64,000 nt of DNA from Laburnicola sp. R22_1 (taxonomy: Eukaryota > Ascomycota > Dothideomycetes > Pleosporales > Didymosphaeriaceae), in the NCBI GenBank assembly GCA_014281115.1, contig JACONQ010000013.1, positions 2,160,501-2,224,500 of the forward strand, given 5' to 3'. Positions 27,695-39,920 of this stretch are shown here, piece by piece (within the stretch, counting starts at the first letter, position 1; the number at the start of each line of letters is the position of its first letter). Made by a program: the position numbers and the translations under genes. Below the pieces are notes generated by a model. The model was given only the letters and a program-made list of their open reading frames with translations, was not told where the DNA came from and did no database searches.

Positions 27695-29020
27695 TCAGCC
27701 GAGATTGGCCTTGTGCACGTATCTCGCAAAGCTGAAGTCGTCCGCGGACGGATCGGCATGGTCGTTGAGCGTTTGTTGGTAGCGGGAGTTGAGTCCTTGC
27801 TCTGCATCCTCGTCCTGATCATCAGAATTGTCGTCGTCGACCTGCATACCCTCTTCGCCGTCTTCCACATCGCTGACAGTCTCGGGCTCATCTTTCCGCG
27901 GCCCCTTCCTGGGCATGTTCGCTCCTCCTACATTCATGTCCTTCATCAGCTTGTCGAGCTCCTTTTCTCGCGCGGCAGCCTTCTGCTTCTCGCGCTCAGC
28001 CCTGCGTCGCTCGAGTTCAGGCTTGTAGTCACGTTCGAAATCTTCCTTCTTGGCCTGGACACCAATGAAGAAGTCATCCATGCCCTCACCAGTCATTGCG
28101 CTGACCCCGACCACGCTCAGATGTTTGTAGAATTCATCCAGGACCAGCGACATGCTGTTCAGCAGACTGCCCATGTAGCCGCTACCTCCACCCACTGCAC
28201 TGCCTTCCCCACCGAAACTCCCACCCTCCTCCTCGTTCCTTAGTGCATTCTGAAAGGCCTCAAAATCAGTCATCCACTCTTTCGCAAAATCGGCTTTCTG
28301 CACGTCTATCTTGTTAAAAACTAGTATCATGGGTAGCTTCGTCTTGTACAGTATCGAGCAGGCATACAGCATGTTGGACATGAAGGTTGATGTGCTTGTA
28401 GTGCGTGGCGTGTCAATGACATAGGCGATGACTGTCGGGAAGGTGCTCGCCAAACTGCTCAGCAGGATTTCTCCGCTCGCAGACCACACGAAGACCTCGA
28501 TCTGACCAGGCGTATCCACCAGGATGTGCTTGACCCGCTGCGGCTGCTGTACGGGCGGGCTTGCTCTGGCTGTGTTGGTCATGAACTCGACGGTCGTCGG
28601 CTCGGGCTGTTCCACGGGCGCAGGCGGAGATGTGCGCTTCTCCAGCAGGCCGATGACCTGGTCGATCTTGGTGCTGAACAGGTTCAGGCTGGTCATGATG
28701 CCGCCGTTGGGACCGAGGTTGAACTGTTTCATGACCTCCTTGTAGTTGACCGAGTCTCGGATGTCGATGTTGGGCGTGAAGGGGACGTGGTGCACGGCAG
28801 GGTCGAGGTTCAGGATGTAGGGCGGCGCGGGGGGTGTCTTGGACGCGGCGGCCTGGGGCTTGGTCGGGTCGGCGTGCAGGTAGAGGTGGGAGACGAGGCG
28901 CTGCATGAAGGTCGTCTTGCCCGAGCCGGCCATGCCCACGCAGACGATGGCGACGGGCGTGTCGCTCGAGGCGGAGGCAGAGGCGGAGGCAGAGGCGCCT
29001 GCAGGTGCGGTGGCGGCCAT
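27695..29020 (-). CDS. NPA3: GPN-loop GTPase 1 (Npa3/XAB1 family)
   Basis: Intronless, 441 residues. P-loop GMAGSGKTT at residues 29-37 (Lys35), the signature LGPNGG with the GPN triplet at 103-105, the guanine-specificity motif FNKIDVQKA and a downstream [11 protein letters not shown] are all present. The C-terminal 110 residues are charged: a basic/coiled stretch, then an acidic tail. GPN1 orthologues form a heterodimer with GPN3 and are needed for assembly and nuclear import of RNA polymerase II. The length is normal for the family. The N-terminal Ala/Ser repeat (about 7-19) is probably disordered. Head-to-head with the splicing-factor gene. Confidence 0.95.
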   Translation of the reverse strand: MAATAPAGASASASASASSDTPVAIVCVGMAGSGKTTFMQRLVSHLYLHADPTKPQAAASKTPPAPPYILNLDPAVHHVPFTPNIDIRDSVNYKEVMKQFNLGPNGGIMTSLNLFSTKIDQVIGLLEKRTSPPAPVEQPEPTTVEFMTNTARASPPVQQPQRVKHILVDTPGQIEVFVWSASGEILLSSLASTFPTVIAYVIDTPRTTSTSTFMSNMLYACSILYKTKLPMILVFNKIDVQKADFAKEWMTDFEAFQNALRNEEEGGSFGGEGSAVGGGSGYMGSLLNSMSLVLDEFYKHLSVVGVSAMTGEGMDDFFIGVQAKKEDFERDYKPELERRRAEREKQKAAAREKELDKLMKDMNVGGANMPRKGPRKDEPETVSDVEDGEEGMQVDDDNSDDQDEDAEQGLNSRYQQTLNDHADPSADDFSFARYVHKANLG

Positions 29021-29234
29021 GGTTGACGGTGGCGGTGGGTTGAAGGAGCGTGGTGGAGAGACAAGCTGGGTGCGGCGCTGCTACCAAGTCTGGAATGTTT
29101 TCTTTGGCGGGGGGCTGGCGGTGCCGCGGTGATGTCAAAAGCTAGGACCCGTAGTTGTGCCGCAGTAGCTCTGCTTGGTCCCTCGACTTTCCTTCGCTGT
29201 CACCACACCACTGCGCCCAAGTAACCCAAGTGAT
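29021..29234. promoter_or_regulatory. short bidirectional promoter, GPN1 / Cwf19-like
   Basis: Only 214 bp separate the two start codons of divergently read housekeeping genes, so both core promoters and 5' leaders must fit here. No motif is called. Confidence 0.6.
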
Positions 29235-31482
29235 ATGGCTACGGGCCTCGAGGACTTTGAGCGCGAGCTGGCAGCAGCGAAGGCCAAAGAGCCGCGCAAG
29301 AAGCGCGACCGCGACCGCGACCGCGACCGCAGCCGCAGCCGGGACAGACGCCATGGAGAGCACCGACACCAGCACCACCGCTCTTCGCGCCGCGACGACC
29401 GCGACGACTGCGACGAACGCCACCGGCACAAGCGCTCGAAGCACCACCGCGAGACGTCCGAGGACCGCGCCCGCCGAAAGCGACGCGAACGAGATGGCGA
29501 CAAGGGCCGCAAGGACAAAGGTCGCCGGAGTCGCTCGCCCTCCACCGGCGAGGACCGCCTCACCAGCAAGCCCAAGTCGCGCCATGCCCTGTACGAGGAG
29601 GACTCCCCGTCCGACAACGAGCCCATGGACAAGGACTATGCCCCGCCCGACGACGACTTCCTAGACCACCAGCTCGAAGAAGCCGCAGACGCGAACCTGC
29701 AGCGCGACTCCTGGATGCAGGCGCCCTCGTCCATGGACGTCGACTACGTCCAGCGAAAGAAGCGCGAAGATAAGAGCACCTTTGTGGGCGCATCGACAGA
29801 GCAGAAGCACGCGCTCAAGGTGCACCAGGCTGAGCTCAACCACCATCTGAAGGACGTGCAAGAGGACAGCGCCGCCGTCGACGACGAGTTCGTCCAGCGT
29901 GATGTGCCATATACATTTGGCGACGCCGGATCGCAGTGGCGAATGATGAAGTTAAAAGGCGTATATCGGATTGCGGAGGAAGAAGGTCGGCCGGTCGAGG
30001 AAGTTGCGCTTGAGAAGTATGGGGATTTGCGCGACTTTGACGACGCTAGAGAGGAAGAGATCGAAGTGGAGCGGAGAAATACGTATGGCCAGGACTACGT
30101 CGGGAAAGAGAAGCCTTCGGGGGAACTCTTCGAAGAAAGAAGGCTGAAAGCAGGCATACACAGACCCCCTCGACGGCCATCGCACCCAGAGGGAGATCTC
30201 CCCCAGGGCCAGGTTGTTCCCGATCCGCGGCCAACAATGAATACGGCGAAACTCAGCCTAACAGAGCTGAACAAACTCAAGGGGCAGATGATGAAGGCCA
30301 AGATGAAGGGGGCGGCGAATGCGGCTGAGCTCGAAGCACAGTACAACGCTGCATTTTCAGGCGCGGCCAACAGAGTCGAGCCCGATGTAGTGGTTCTAAA
30401 TCCAATGGACAACCGCATGCTGGCGGGCGGTCGCCAGGGCGAAGTCAAGGAGTTGACGAACAAAAGAGGGCTCGAGCGAGGCCTGGCGGTTGAAAACGAA
30501 GACATGACCATTGAGGATATGCTGAGGCAGGAGCGGCGCACCAAGGGGCAACCTGGAGGTGAGGGCATGTTGATGGCAGAGAAGATCGCCAAAGATGCGA
30601 AGTTCGACGTAAGTGGTCCCCGTCTCCCCAACGTGCGCATATCGCTAACAAATGCAGAATGACCTTGATTACCTCGACGAAAATGCGACCAAACTTGCAA
30701 CTCGTGCTCCCAAATCGACCATCAATCTTCGCAATGCAGCCATTTCTGATTATCAACGCACAAACCGCATCCTCGACTCTTGTCCTCTGTGTCATCACGA
30801 GGACAAATCTCCGCCGCAGCCCCCCGTAGCGCCCATCGTCTCCCTCGCTACCCGCGTCTTCCTGACCCTCCCCACAGAGCCCGAAGTCAGCGAAGGCGGC
30901 GCCGTCATCGTCCCCATCCAGCACCGAACCAATCTCCTAGAGTGCGACGACGACGAATGGGAGGAAATCCGAAACTTCATGAAGTGCCTCACGCGCATGT
31001 ACCACGACCAGGGCCGAGACGTGGTCTTCTACGAAAACGCCGCCAACCCAGGCCGCAAGCTGCATGCTGCCATGAACGCAGTGCCCATTCCCTTTGAGCT
31101 CGGCGAGACGGCGCCGGCCTTCTTCCGCGAAGCGATCCTGACTTCGGATGCCGAGTGGTCGCAGCACAAGCCCATTATCGATACGCTCAAGGCGTCGCGT
31201 TCAGGGCAGGGCAAGGCGGCGTTTCGGAAGAGTCTGGCCAAGGAAATGCCGTATTTTCATGTCTGGTTTGAACTCGATGGTGGCATGGGCCATGTGGTCG
31301 AAGACGAGCGCAAGTGGCCGAAGAGCGATCTTTTTGCACGCGAAGTGCTTGGCGGTATGTTGGATGTGGGGATGGAGGTTGTGAAGAGGCAGGGGAGGTG
31401 GGTGAAGGGTGATAGGCGGGTGGAGGGGTTTCGGAAACGGTGGGCCAAGTTCGATTGGACGAGGGTGCTTGCTGAGGGGTAG
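29235..31482 (+). CDS. Cwf19-like spliceosome-associated protein (CwfJ domains)
   Basis: Exon 1 is 29235-30608 and exon 2 is 30658-31482, with a 49-bp GT-AG intron; 732 residues. The N-terminus is an RS/RD-rich low-complexity region with an alternating Arg-Asp tract near residues 25-33. The C-terminal part has the CwfJ_C_1 domain, with SCPLCHHE, FLTLPTEPEVSEGGAVIVPI and QHRTNLLECDDDEWEEI leading into FYENAA, and the CwfJ_C_2 domain (MPYFHVWFEL, FAREVLGGMLDV, FRKRWAKFDWT). Fission yeast Cwf19 and yeast Drn1 bind the late spliceosome/intron-lariat complex and help lariat debranching, so the nucleus is the expected site. The ATG at 29235 is used because the upstream extension of the frame begins with TTG. 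Confidence 0.93.
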
Positions 31483-32748
31483 GAAGATCTTGTAGAATCT
31501 ATTTGGTGCGGTTATGTGCACAAGCGCTTAGTATATATTGCCAGCGTGGTTGGTTACTCTGAATTGTTGCGCTGTGATAGGCTACTTGAGCAAGTATGTT
31601 GATGCATGGATGGATGCGAGCAGGTCCAACTTCAACTTGACTCGTGGGAGCCCCCGTCCCATGTATACAGCATACCTGTTCATCACAGATTCATAATTCA
31701 CCTCTGACATACATCTACCTAACTAAGCCCTTAGAAATTATCCATCTCTATGCCCCCTCTCTCTTATACCTACCACCTAAGCACTACCCTCGCCCTTACT
31801 CTTAAAACCCCTAATAAGCCTAATAGTAAAACTACCTACCTACCTCCCTATCCTGCAATATTCCTCCCTGCCTATATATAGCCCACCTAAAACGATAGAT
31901 ATATAATGCTAGATTCTGAAAAGCCCTTTACACCCCCAACATCTCCATCTATCCTGCTATGTAGCTATCCTTCCTTCCATTTATCTATTGAAGACAAGAA
32001 GAAAAGAGCGTAACCGACTTTATCATGTCATGTTAACTACCTACTACACAACCAAGCCAACATAACATAGTAGTAGAAGAACAGAATAGAGATGTCGTAG
32101 TGGAAGTATGGATTTCATAGTACGTTTGTATGTTTGTTGGATACATATAGTGTGGGATTTAGTACTGGATAGATAGATAGGTAGTTGTATATATGTGTGT
32201 GTGTATGTATAAGGGGTATATATATATATGTATGTGTGTATGTATAAGGGGCATATAGAGATAGATAGTACGTCAACCAATCCATAATATATAACTCTAT
32301 ATCCTCAAATATAAATATACTACATGTGAAAAAAAAAACACACAGACACACAGACACGAAAACTTCGTACCACACTCACACTTGCATAAGAAAAGCCCGA
32401 ACAAGTCCACTGAATTACAGTACCCATTCACTAACCCTATCCCATGATATGATGCTCTCACCTCACACAAAAAAGAGGTCAAAATTGTATCTCCATCCAA
32501 GGCAAAAAGAAAAGTCATCGTCATCCTCCTCCTGCTCCTCACCGTCCTCCTCCCCGTAGTCGTCGTCATCGTCGAAGAAGAAGAAGAAGATCTAACCCAA
32601 AAGAATATAACCCAACCTCCCTCCCCGTCCGCGCCTCCCCACTCCGCGCCTCCCCACCCTACACCAGCATACACACGCCCAAGAAAAGCAGTCCCCAACA
32701 CCCCTACACCCTCATCCCATGCCGCCCAAAATGCGTCCCGACAGTTTC
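31483..32748. other. convergent intergenic region with microsatellites
   Basis: 1.27 kb between the convergent Cwf19-like and CK2-beta genes. AT-rich middle part, GATA/TATA/GT microsatellites (about 32,165-32,270), an A-run near 32,328 and a GAA run near 32,575. No gene supported. Confidence 0.5.
32165..32270. repeat. compound GATA/TA/GT microsatellite with a duplicated unit
   Basis: A roughly 45-bp block of TATATG and GTGTGTATGTATAAGGGG-type sequence occurs twice in tandem, differing by a few bases, flanked by GATA repeats. Confidence 0.7.
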
Positions 32749-33861
32749 CTACCCCGCCGCAGCAACGCCATTCGTATCCATCGGACTCCCCCCCGCATTT
32801 GCCGACCCCCCATTCGCCCGTTTCCTCCTGCCAACAATCTTCTTTCTGCTATCCACCGCCTTCCCGTCCGCAACACCCGCCACATCAACCATGTTGAGAT
32901 CATCGTCGTGCGGCCGGTCCGTGTCATCGGGCGGATTCTCCCAGTACTTCGCCGTCTCATCCAGCTCCGTCACGTCCGACGGTTTCATCCTCAGCCACTT
33001 CATCCGCGGGCCCGACTTCGCGCGCTCGCTGACGCGGAATCCGTATATGCGTGGTTCGTAGATGTTGCCTGACCCGATCCCAGGTGCGAGGTTGTGTGGC
33101 GCAACGCCGTTGATGGACGTGACGTTGGCGGGAGTCGTGTTGTTGCGGGTTTTGGCTTCGGCGTTGGCGGCTTGTATGGCGAGGAGGGCTTCGGTGGCGC
33201 TGGACGAGTTGTTGCGGGCGCCGCCTTCGATGGTGAGTTCCGTGAACGTCATGAAGAACAGGGAGGGGAAGGTCGTGCCGAAGAAGGCGCCGTCGACCGT
33301 CTGGAAGCGCGAGTTAGGCGGCGTGTAGACGTCGAGACAGGACGGACAGAACAGCTTCACCGTCTCGTGGCCGGGGCTGTCGTTCAGGCCGACGGGCAGC
33401 ACTTTGCACGAGTTGCAGTGCACGCGCGGGCAGGTGCCAAAGTGTTGCAGCTCGTACTTCTCCGCCATCTGCTGGATGCCGGGTCGCGAGGTGATGTAGC
33501 GCTGGTGTATCAGCCCGTAGAGCAGCTCGGCGGAGCTTTCTATCACACTAAGGTCGGAAGCTATGCGGAGGTGTCTTCGGTCGCTGGCCCGTCGATATGC
33601 CGTCGGTCGCTCGTCGCCCAGTATTCCGTCGTCGTCGTCGTCCTCTTCTTCTTCCTCCTCTTCCTCGTCCTCGTCGTCTTCGGGCTCCACGTCCAGGATC
33701 ATCTCCAGCGCTTCCTTGTACATGGGCACCTGCGACTGTAGGCCCGTGAGGTTGAAGTCATCTTCGATGAAGTCCTCGGACACCTCGGCGAAGTATTCGT
33801 GGCCCAGAAGCGAGCAGAAGGACGATATCCACGACTCGGTGACCTGTGACGACGACGACAT
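32749..33861 (-). CDS. CKB1: casein kinase II regulatory (beta) subunit
   Basis: Intronless, 370 residues from the ATG at 33861. Hallmarks: SWISSFCSLLGHEYFAEV at the N-terminus, ESSAELLYGLIHQRYI, the zinc ribbon CPRVHCNSC then FCPSC (four Cys ligands), DVYTPPNSRFQTVDGAFFGT and an IYGFRVSERAK end. CK2-beta dimerises through the ribbon and docks the catalytic alpha subunits; it acts in nucleus and cytosol. Two fungal-style additions are present: an acidic Asp/Glu run about 19 residues long in the N-terminal half and a roughly 100-residue C-terminal extension with a basic KKIVGRRKR cluster. A longer upstream frame begins at a TTG and is not used. Confidence 0.95.
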   Translation of the reverse strand: MSSSSQVTESWISSFCSLLGHEYFAEVSEDFIEDDFNLTGLQSQVPMYKEALEMILDVEPEDDEDEEEEEEEEDDDDDGILGDERPTAYRRASDRRHLRIASDLSVIESSAELLYGLIHQRYITSRPGIQQMAEKYELQHFGTCPRVHCNSCKVLPVGLNDSPGHETVKLFCPSCLDVYTPPNSRFQTVDGAFFGTTFPSLFFMTFTELTIEGGARNNSSSATEALLAIQAANAEAKTRNNTTPANVTSINGVAPHNLAPGIGSGNIYEPRIYGFRVSERAKSGPRMKWLRMKPSDVTELDETAKYWENPPDDTDRPHDDDLNMVDVAGVADGKAVDSRKKIVGRRKRANGGSANAGGSPMDTNGVAAAG

Positions 33862-34531
33862 GGTGCGCGCGGTGTCTGTAGACGCACGCCGACAAGGCGT
33901 GCCTTCCGCTGCCTCGCGCAGAAAATGGCCGCAGAGCACTTCGCGAGGAGGTTACCGGGGCGGGGTCCTCAGAGATGTCCAAACTAAGGAGGTTTAGATC
34001 TTGGAGGGGTCGAAATTAGTGAATGTGGGGGGAGAGCGTACGACGGAGCAAGGTCGCGTGAGAAGGGCGATAGGAATTGCGCGCGTATATCTACCCGCTA
34101 TAGTGTTGAGCCGCGACTGCAAAAGCTCGCCTGCGACCGGGGTGGTCTTGGGTAGTAGGTGCAGGAGGAGAGCGGGCGCGTGGAAAAAGCAGCAGCAGCC
34201 GAGAGAGGCGGTCGCGGGCACAATGGCGAGGCGGTGATAGAGGTGAGCGCGGTACGTTTACGCTATGTTTTCAGTGTCGGCTGGCAGCCAAGTCGGCAGT
34301 CTATGGCAAGCTCACTCGCATCGTTTGCGGTGCGTTGAGGATGTCGCGAGCCTTGGCCAGGCCCAGCCCCGCGGTTTCGGCACGTGATTACTGGTTGCCG
34401 GCTTCCCATTCAATGTTGATATGCAGCAATTGATTCAGTACAAGATCAAATCTGGTCTTCTATTTCACATATGGTAGAGCCATGTATCCGTAAGCTCTTT
34501 AGACATCCAACACGCTGATAACATCAATCTG
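33862..34531. other. intergenic, promoter of CK2-beta and 3' end of the Zn2Cys6 gene
   Basis: 670 bp. Small open frames on both strands (75 and 78 residues) overlap and have no features. No gene called. Confidence 0.5.
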
Positions 34532-36882
34532 TCAGAATAGAGAGCGCATAATCTCCGCCAACTCTTCATCCTGTCCAAATGCAGGTATAAACTCTCCGTT
34601 GGGTATCTCAGCAGAAGACACAAATCCATTCTGCAACATCGGATAGTTTCCCGCAGCTTCGAACAAGTTCGTGAGATCCGACGCCATTCCGTGCGGAGTG
34701 TCGACGTGTCCATTTGAAAAGATGGCCATTTCGTCCACCTGGTGTCCAGCGAGGCCAGCCATTGCGACTGCGGCAGAAGAATGTGCATCTGCTGCATCAT
34801 TTCGCATGCTTAGCCCCAGTCGAGGACCGACTTCTTTCAGCATCTTGATAGTCTTCCACAACCGCTTCGACACGTACGAGTCGGACGATAGACCCCGGAC
34901 CAGATCGAGCGCCTGATAAAACTCGTCCCTACACTCGCCGCTGAAGTCGGCAGGCGCATGAGCGACCGCCAAGAACAGCACCGCAAGAGCTGAGATGAGA
35001 AAGTAGTTGAACATGGTTTGCTGGGCTTTGTAGATATCTGAAGTTTGATTAACATATGTCAGTGTCCGAATGGTGTCTTTTGACACCTTGACCACGGTTC
35101 TCGCAAATTCGAGGTTCTCTACTATCGATGCCGCCGTATGAAGCACGGGTCGATATATTAGGATTCGCATCTGGTTCGCCCGGAGATACAGCGCGACTTG
35201 AAGTCGGTGAAGCGAACGCGGCAGGGACGGGTCGACTGGTTGGCCGCTATCTGGATGGGCGAACCTGAGCGATTCGGGTATCGAACGGAGCCAATTAAGC
35301 ACCTGGAAGTCGAGGAAGCCCATGTCTTCGTTGTTGATCGTGTTCCGAGACGAGTCGGTGTTGCCCATTGACTTCCAGACTTTGGAACCTATGGCGCTAT
35401 AGGAGATCATCGCGTTGAGGTAAGGTGTCGAATCGTCCTTGCATACGTCAATAAGGGGTTACTCACATGCCAACATGTCACATACCGGCTTAGGAAGATT
35501 TGGATCAATGTCAGCATCTTGGAAAGCGAAAGGCATCCCTGTTCCGAAGCTCCAACGTCTGTCAAGGACGTATACAGACCAAAATGTTCTAACAGCTGCT
35601 GCGTGTTCTCCAGGGTCAGTAAACGACATGTAGGTCTCGCGCCGATGCAGTCCTAATTCGAAACATTGACGCGCAGCCAGCCCAATTGTCCTCCACGCAA
35701 GAACCTCGTCGTCCTTGTGGAAGTGATACATGCCCTTGAACGATTAGCTGGGACACAAAAACAAGCATAAGCGAAGCTCACAGTCATGGTGAGTAAGTTA
35801 ATACTCCTCACGTCCACTGGTTCCATGATACTCCTCTCGACGACCTTTTGCGCATTACTGAAGAATTTCTCGCCGAGGGGGTCTTTCCCGTTGCCTCTTA
35901 ATACCAACGCGATGGCGAGCATCACTTTCAATATGCTAGTCATGTCATCCTCGATTGCATCCGCACCCGGAAGCGCCCCTTGCATAAGCCCCTGTCGGGC
36001 AGCTGCTTCCACAAAATTGAACAGCATGTTGGCATGGCGGGTGACCGCGCCAATATCGAGAAATGGATACATCATGCCCATCTCTTCTTGCCATAGATGT
36101 ATCAACGCCAGAGCCTCCTCTTTCGCGATGGACCATATCGGATCCTTGTCTGAGTGGAGTGGCACCAGGGCATTCGAAAGTGCTGGACTGCCCATGGGCG
36201 TAACGTTCATGGTTGTTGTCATCCCATCCTCCTCTCCCTCTTCCGGCCCTGTTATGCCCATTGTCTTCAAGCTCGTCTTTGCGACGCCGAGGTTGAATGC
36301 GTTCGAGGCCGGACCGTGGAATCGCGGATGCTTCGAGGCCGGCTTCCCACGCTGGTGCTGGTGCGCAGGCGAAGGGGGTAAAATGGACATATGGCCGATG
36401 GACCTGGAGCGAAGGGAGTCTGGTGGTGCGTTGAAGGGCGTGCCGATGGGCGCCACATTCTGAACGTCGACTTGGATCTTCAACGAGCTGAGGTCCGCGA
36501 AGAGCTGCTCGACCTGCTCCTGGAGGAGCGATATCTGCGCAGACATTTGCTTGAAGTCGTCGGATTCCTTGAAGTTGCAGCAGTTGGGTGCGTACAGGCA
36601 GTCGAGCGACAGGTTCCCGCATCGTTGGCATGGACTCTGCCCGTTGCACTTGATCTTGCGGCGCTTGCATTCATTGCTGCCATCGCCGTCAGCCTCTTCC
36701 TCTCCCTCAAATCATCGTTTCAACATAATGCGCGCAACCTACCATGCAATCGAAATGTACCGATTGCGCTTAGCTCTGGGTTGCGGAGCCCCCTCGTCGT
36801 TGCTCCGCTTCTGCGCGCCACTGTTATTGTTGTTGTTGTGCTCCTCGGGTGGGCTCGCGCTCATCATGTTGGCAAGGCTCAT
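34532..36882 (-). CDS. Zn2Cys6 fungal transcription factor
   Basis: Four exons (36882-36743, 36676-35782, 35734-35486, 35437-34532) join in frame to 729 residues. Intron 1 (66 bp) splits the first zinc-cluster Cys codon; after splicing the DNA-binding domain reads C-x2-C-x6-C-x5-C-x2-C-x6-C around CNECKRRKIKC and PCQRCGNLSLDC, near residues 47-75. A short coiled coil (SAQISLLQEQVEQLFADL) follows, and the middle region is a fungal-specific transcription factor domain (for example MYHFHKDDEVLAWRTIGLAARQ split over several blocks and DIDPNLPKPDDSTPYLNAM). It is a nuclear activator/repressor. It lies 343 bp downstream of the Baeyer-Villiger monooxygenase on the same strand, so it could regulate that gene. 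Two closer Mets at 36867 and 36864 are alternative starts. Confidence 0.9.
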
Positions 36883-37225
36883 GATGCGCCGGGCGTCGGC
36901 CACAACCTCAACCTCGATTGTTCCCAGGGCTCATCGAGCGCTGGCCGCTGCTGGCTTGCGACGCCCTTGGTCCGAGCTCGAGGCTGGGTGATCAGCGAGC
37001 GGGGTTGCCCATGAATCGCCGTGATGCACATGCAGGTTGGCGCGGCGCCGAAGCAGAGGCACGTGAGGTGTGAGCATTTCTGTTCAAACGGTCCGAGGTC
37101 CATGGCACGACCCACCAAACTTAAACGCGATAAATTGCTGCTGAATTCATACCCAAAGATCAGCATCCCCCCCTGAACCCTCTGAAGTGGACTGTACTTG
37201 AGAAATCAGATATTGCACAGTGCAC
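36883..37225. other. intergenic between monooxygenase 3' end and Zn2Cys6 start
   Basis: 343 bp; must hold the regulator promoter. No gene supported. Confidence 0.5.
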
Positions 37226-39330
37226 TTATTTCCTAACAACAGCCCCCGCTTGGTCCTTAACGAAACCCCAAACACCCATCAATCGAGCAAAGGAGCCCTG
37301 TATCATTTCCCGGGCCAGCGCTTTCAAGCCATACTCACGCGCTCGATAGAAGCCTACCACGATAACAGCAAGCCCAAGGACGCGTACCATCTTCTCCCTG
37401 CGCTTACGAGCAATTCCTTGTTTCGTGTACTTTATAGTCCAATCGTTCCACTTGGGGAAGCGGCATCGCCTCCAGAAATCGACCTGCGAGTACCTACCCA
37501 GCTATTAGTCATTCCTCTCGAACATGGGATGGGATGGACACATACGGATAAACCGTGGAATTCCAGCCATTCTTCGTAAAGTACCACGAGACACAGCCTC
37601 CACTCATGAACACGGTATTCTTCAGCGCGCGTTGGATCTCTCGGGTGAATGCGACCTCCGCTTCGTGCTTAACTTCGACAGTCGACACCTCGCCTCTCAG
37701 TATGGGCTTGATGAAGTGGAGAGAATGGTTGACCATGTTTTCAGAGGCCATGACGACCGAAGAATGCCCCGTCGCGGTGTTTGGTCCGAAGATGATGAAG
37801 AAGTTTGGAAACCCGTCCATAGCGGTGCCTAGATATGCTTGTGGACCACCGCGCTCTTCCATTGTTTCCGCGAGCTCTTTACCACCCCTTCCCACGACGC
37901 GAAGCGGGTGGAACCACTTTGTCGTATCGAAGCCATTCGCCAGGACGATAATATCAGCAGGCACCTCTCTCTCGGGAAGTTCATTCTTCACATCTTTGGG
38001 ATATGTCTGGCCAGGTCCAATGACTACGCTGTCCTCATTGACCCGCGCTAGAGGCTGGGTCGTCAGCTCGATCTTGGGGTTGTTCAAGCTCGGTAACCAG
38101 CGTTTATCGAATATTCTTCGTTTACACCCAACGCCATAATCAGGCGTCAACATCTCGTGGTACTTTTCTGGTGCAATCTTCTTCATGCGCTGGATCATCT
38201 TTTCTTCGTACAGTGCCCGATGCCTTTGCGCATATTGCGTATTGGGGAACATTTTTAGATACTGTACTTCCCCAGAGATGGCGATGAGCAGCCGTAGCGT
38301 GGCAAGTAGGCCGGGGACTGCATTCAGTAACCGTGGAGAGTTCTTCTCCCACCACTCGTCTCCGCCGGGAGGATCAGGCAACGGGGCGACCCATGGAGGC
38401 GACCGCATCAACTGGGTAACCGATTTAGCGTTGTAGGGAGCCTCAGGCAACCTTGGAACCAGCTGCGCAGAGCTACACCCCGTGCCGACCACCACAACGT
38501 TCTTGTCTGTAAAGTCGACACTCTCATCCCATCGTGCTGAGTGGAAGACCGGGCCCTTGAACATCTCAATTCCGGGTATCTCATCGGGCCAGCCTTTTGG
38601 TTCTACCAGCCCGCCTACGCAGCTGACCACGATTTTGGCTCTCACAACCTCGGTTTCGGAGTACACTGCTGACTCTCCCTTCTGGTGCACAATCTTCATG
38701 CGGTCTTTCGTACTTAGGTCGCCCATGCCTGCAATCATGCGCCTGAGTCGTACTTCCCATGTCTTTTCCTCTTCGAGCCAAGTGCACTGTTCGACGTCCG
38801 TGTTCAGCTCAACCTTGTCCGTGATTTTGTAGTGCTCGCAGACTTCGTGGTAGTACTGTACGATTTCGCGGCCTGGAGCATGGAAAGCGGTCCAATTGGG
38901 GTTCTGCTTGAAGCTAAAACTGTAGAAGGGCGTAGGGACGTCACTAGTGATTGTCAGCATGGTCTGTCCTTATTGCGGCCGTAGCGCAGCGTAACCACAG
39001 AGCAAGAATGTTCCTTCTCTTGTTGACAGCTTCGCATCTCTCCTCATCCCTCATCCTATATGTCGGCCATTGCAATTACTTGTTCGCTACCCGAAATCGA
39101 ACATAACAGAGACGCAACACTCACCATGCAACACCAGGGTACCTATTGATCCACCATGTCCCTCCGATACCCGCCTGCCGATCGAATATCCTGAACTGGT
39201 CGAATCCCAGCTCAGCTTTCAACCTACATGCCATGGCGATGCCAGACGCCCCTGCCCCAACGATAAGGATGGGGTAGTAAGTGTAAGCATTTTCGCCGTA
39301 TGCGTTGACCCGTCTGATGACCTCGACCAT
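37226..39330 (-). CDS. Baeyer-Villiger-type flavin monooxygenase
   Basis: Three exons (39330-39125, 38943-37546, 37493-37226) with introns of 181 and 52 bp give 623 residues. N-terminal FAD motif VGAGASG (about residue 24), GGTWWINRYPGVACD spliced across intron 1, the Baeyer-Villiger fingerprint FKGPVFHSARWDE (F-x-G-x3-H-x3-W-D) and the NADPH motif VVGTGCSS in order. The protein continues through NTATGHSSV to YPYSQVDFWRRC at the last splice. The family inserts oxygen next to a ketone, using NADPH and O2, in catabolism or secondary metabolism; the substrate cannot be read. It is the last intact gene before the transposon block and lies next to a Zn2Cys6 regulator, a frequent pairing for inducible catabolic or secondary-metabolite genes (inference). 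Confidence 0.92.
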
Positions 39331-39920
39331 ATTGAATGCACGCTGATAGCCACAGAGGACCGAGCAGTCGAGTTAAGAGTGTTGTGAATGTTGTAGGTAC
39401 AGTGGCTCAGGCGGTGTAGTCTCCAACCGAATCGCGGCGTATCTTAGCTCTCAAGATGTGGACAAGCACCCAGCGACAATTCTCAAGCGAGGCAAATATG
39501 AACCCCTTGACGCCACAAAATCGATTCGATCCACGTGTACGACTCTGCTGGAAACAGATGCGATGAATTTCGCTCAAGCCGCGTCTAGGGAACGAAAGAA
39601 AGAAGCGTTCCCACGCCTCGCTGATAACGACGACTTTAAATAACTCCAACGACCACAGCCGCTGCGATCCGATCTGTTCCACCAGCTCGCCTCATGCAGT
39701 GAGCTTAAACGCTGTAAACGAACGACCGCCTGCAGGGTAATCTTCCAAGTGATGCGGGGGTGACGTCGGTGCCGAGGCATAAACGCGTCGTCGCACGACA
39801 CAACATCTACCCGTGACTAATGCGACCGTTTTCAGTACCTTTGGAGCCCGCTTTCGCGCAGCTTTGAACAGTAACCCCGCACAAAGACATCATTTTGTTA
39901 ATAGAAGTCTGCGATCTTAG
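39331..39920. other. monooxygenase upstream region up to the composition boundary
   Basis: 590 bp of normal composition. It should hold the monooxygenase promoter. Open frames of 61-91 residues on both strands have no features. Confidence 0.5.

Noticed and set aside
28526..29026. 166-residue plus-strand frame
   Set aside because: Antisense shadow of GPN1, rich in Gly/Val/Arg, with no independent support.
33094..33741. 215-residue plus-strand frame
   Set aside because: Antisense shadow of the CK2-beta gene.
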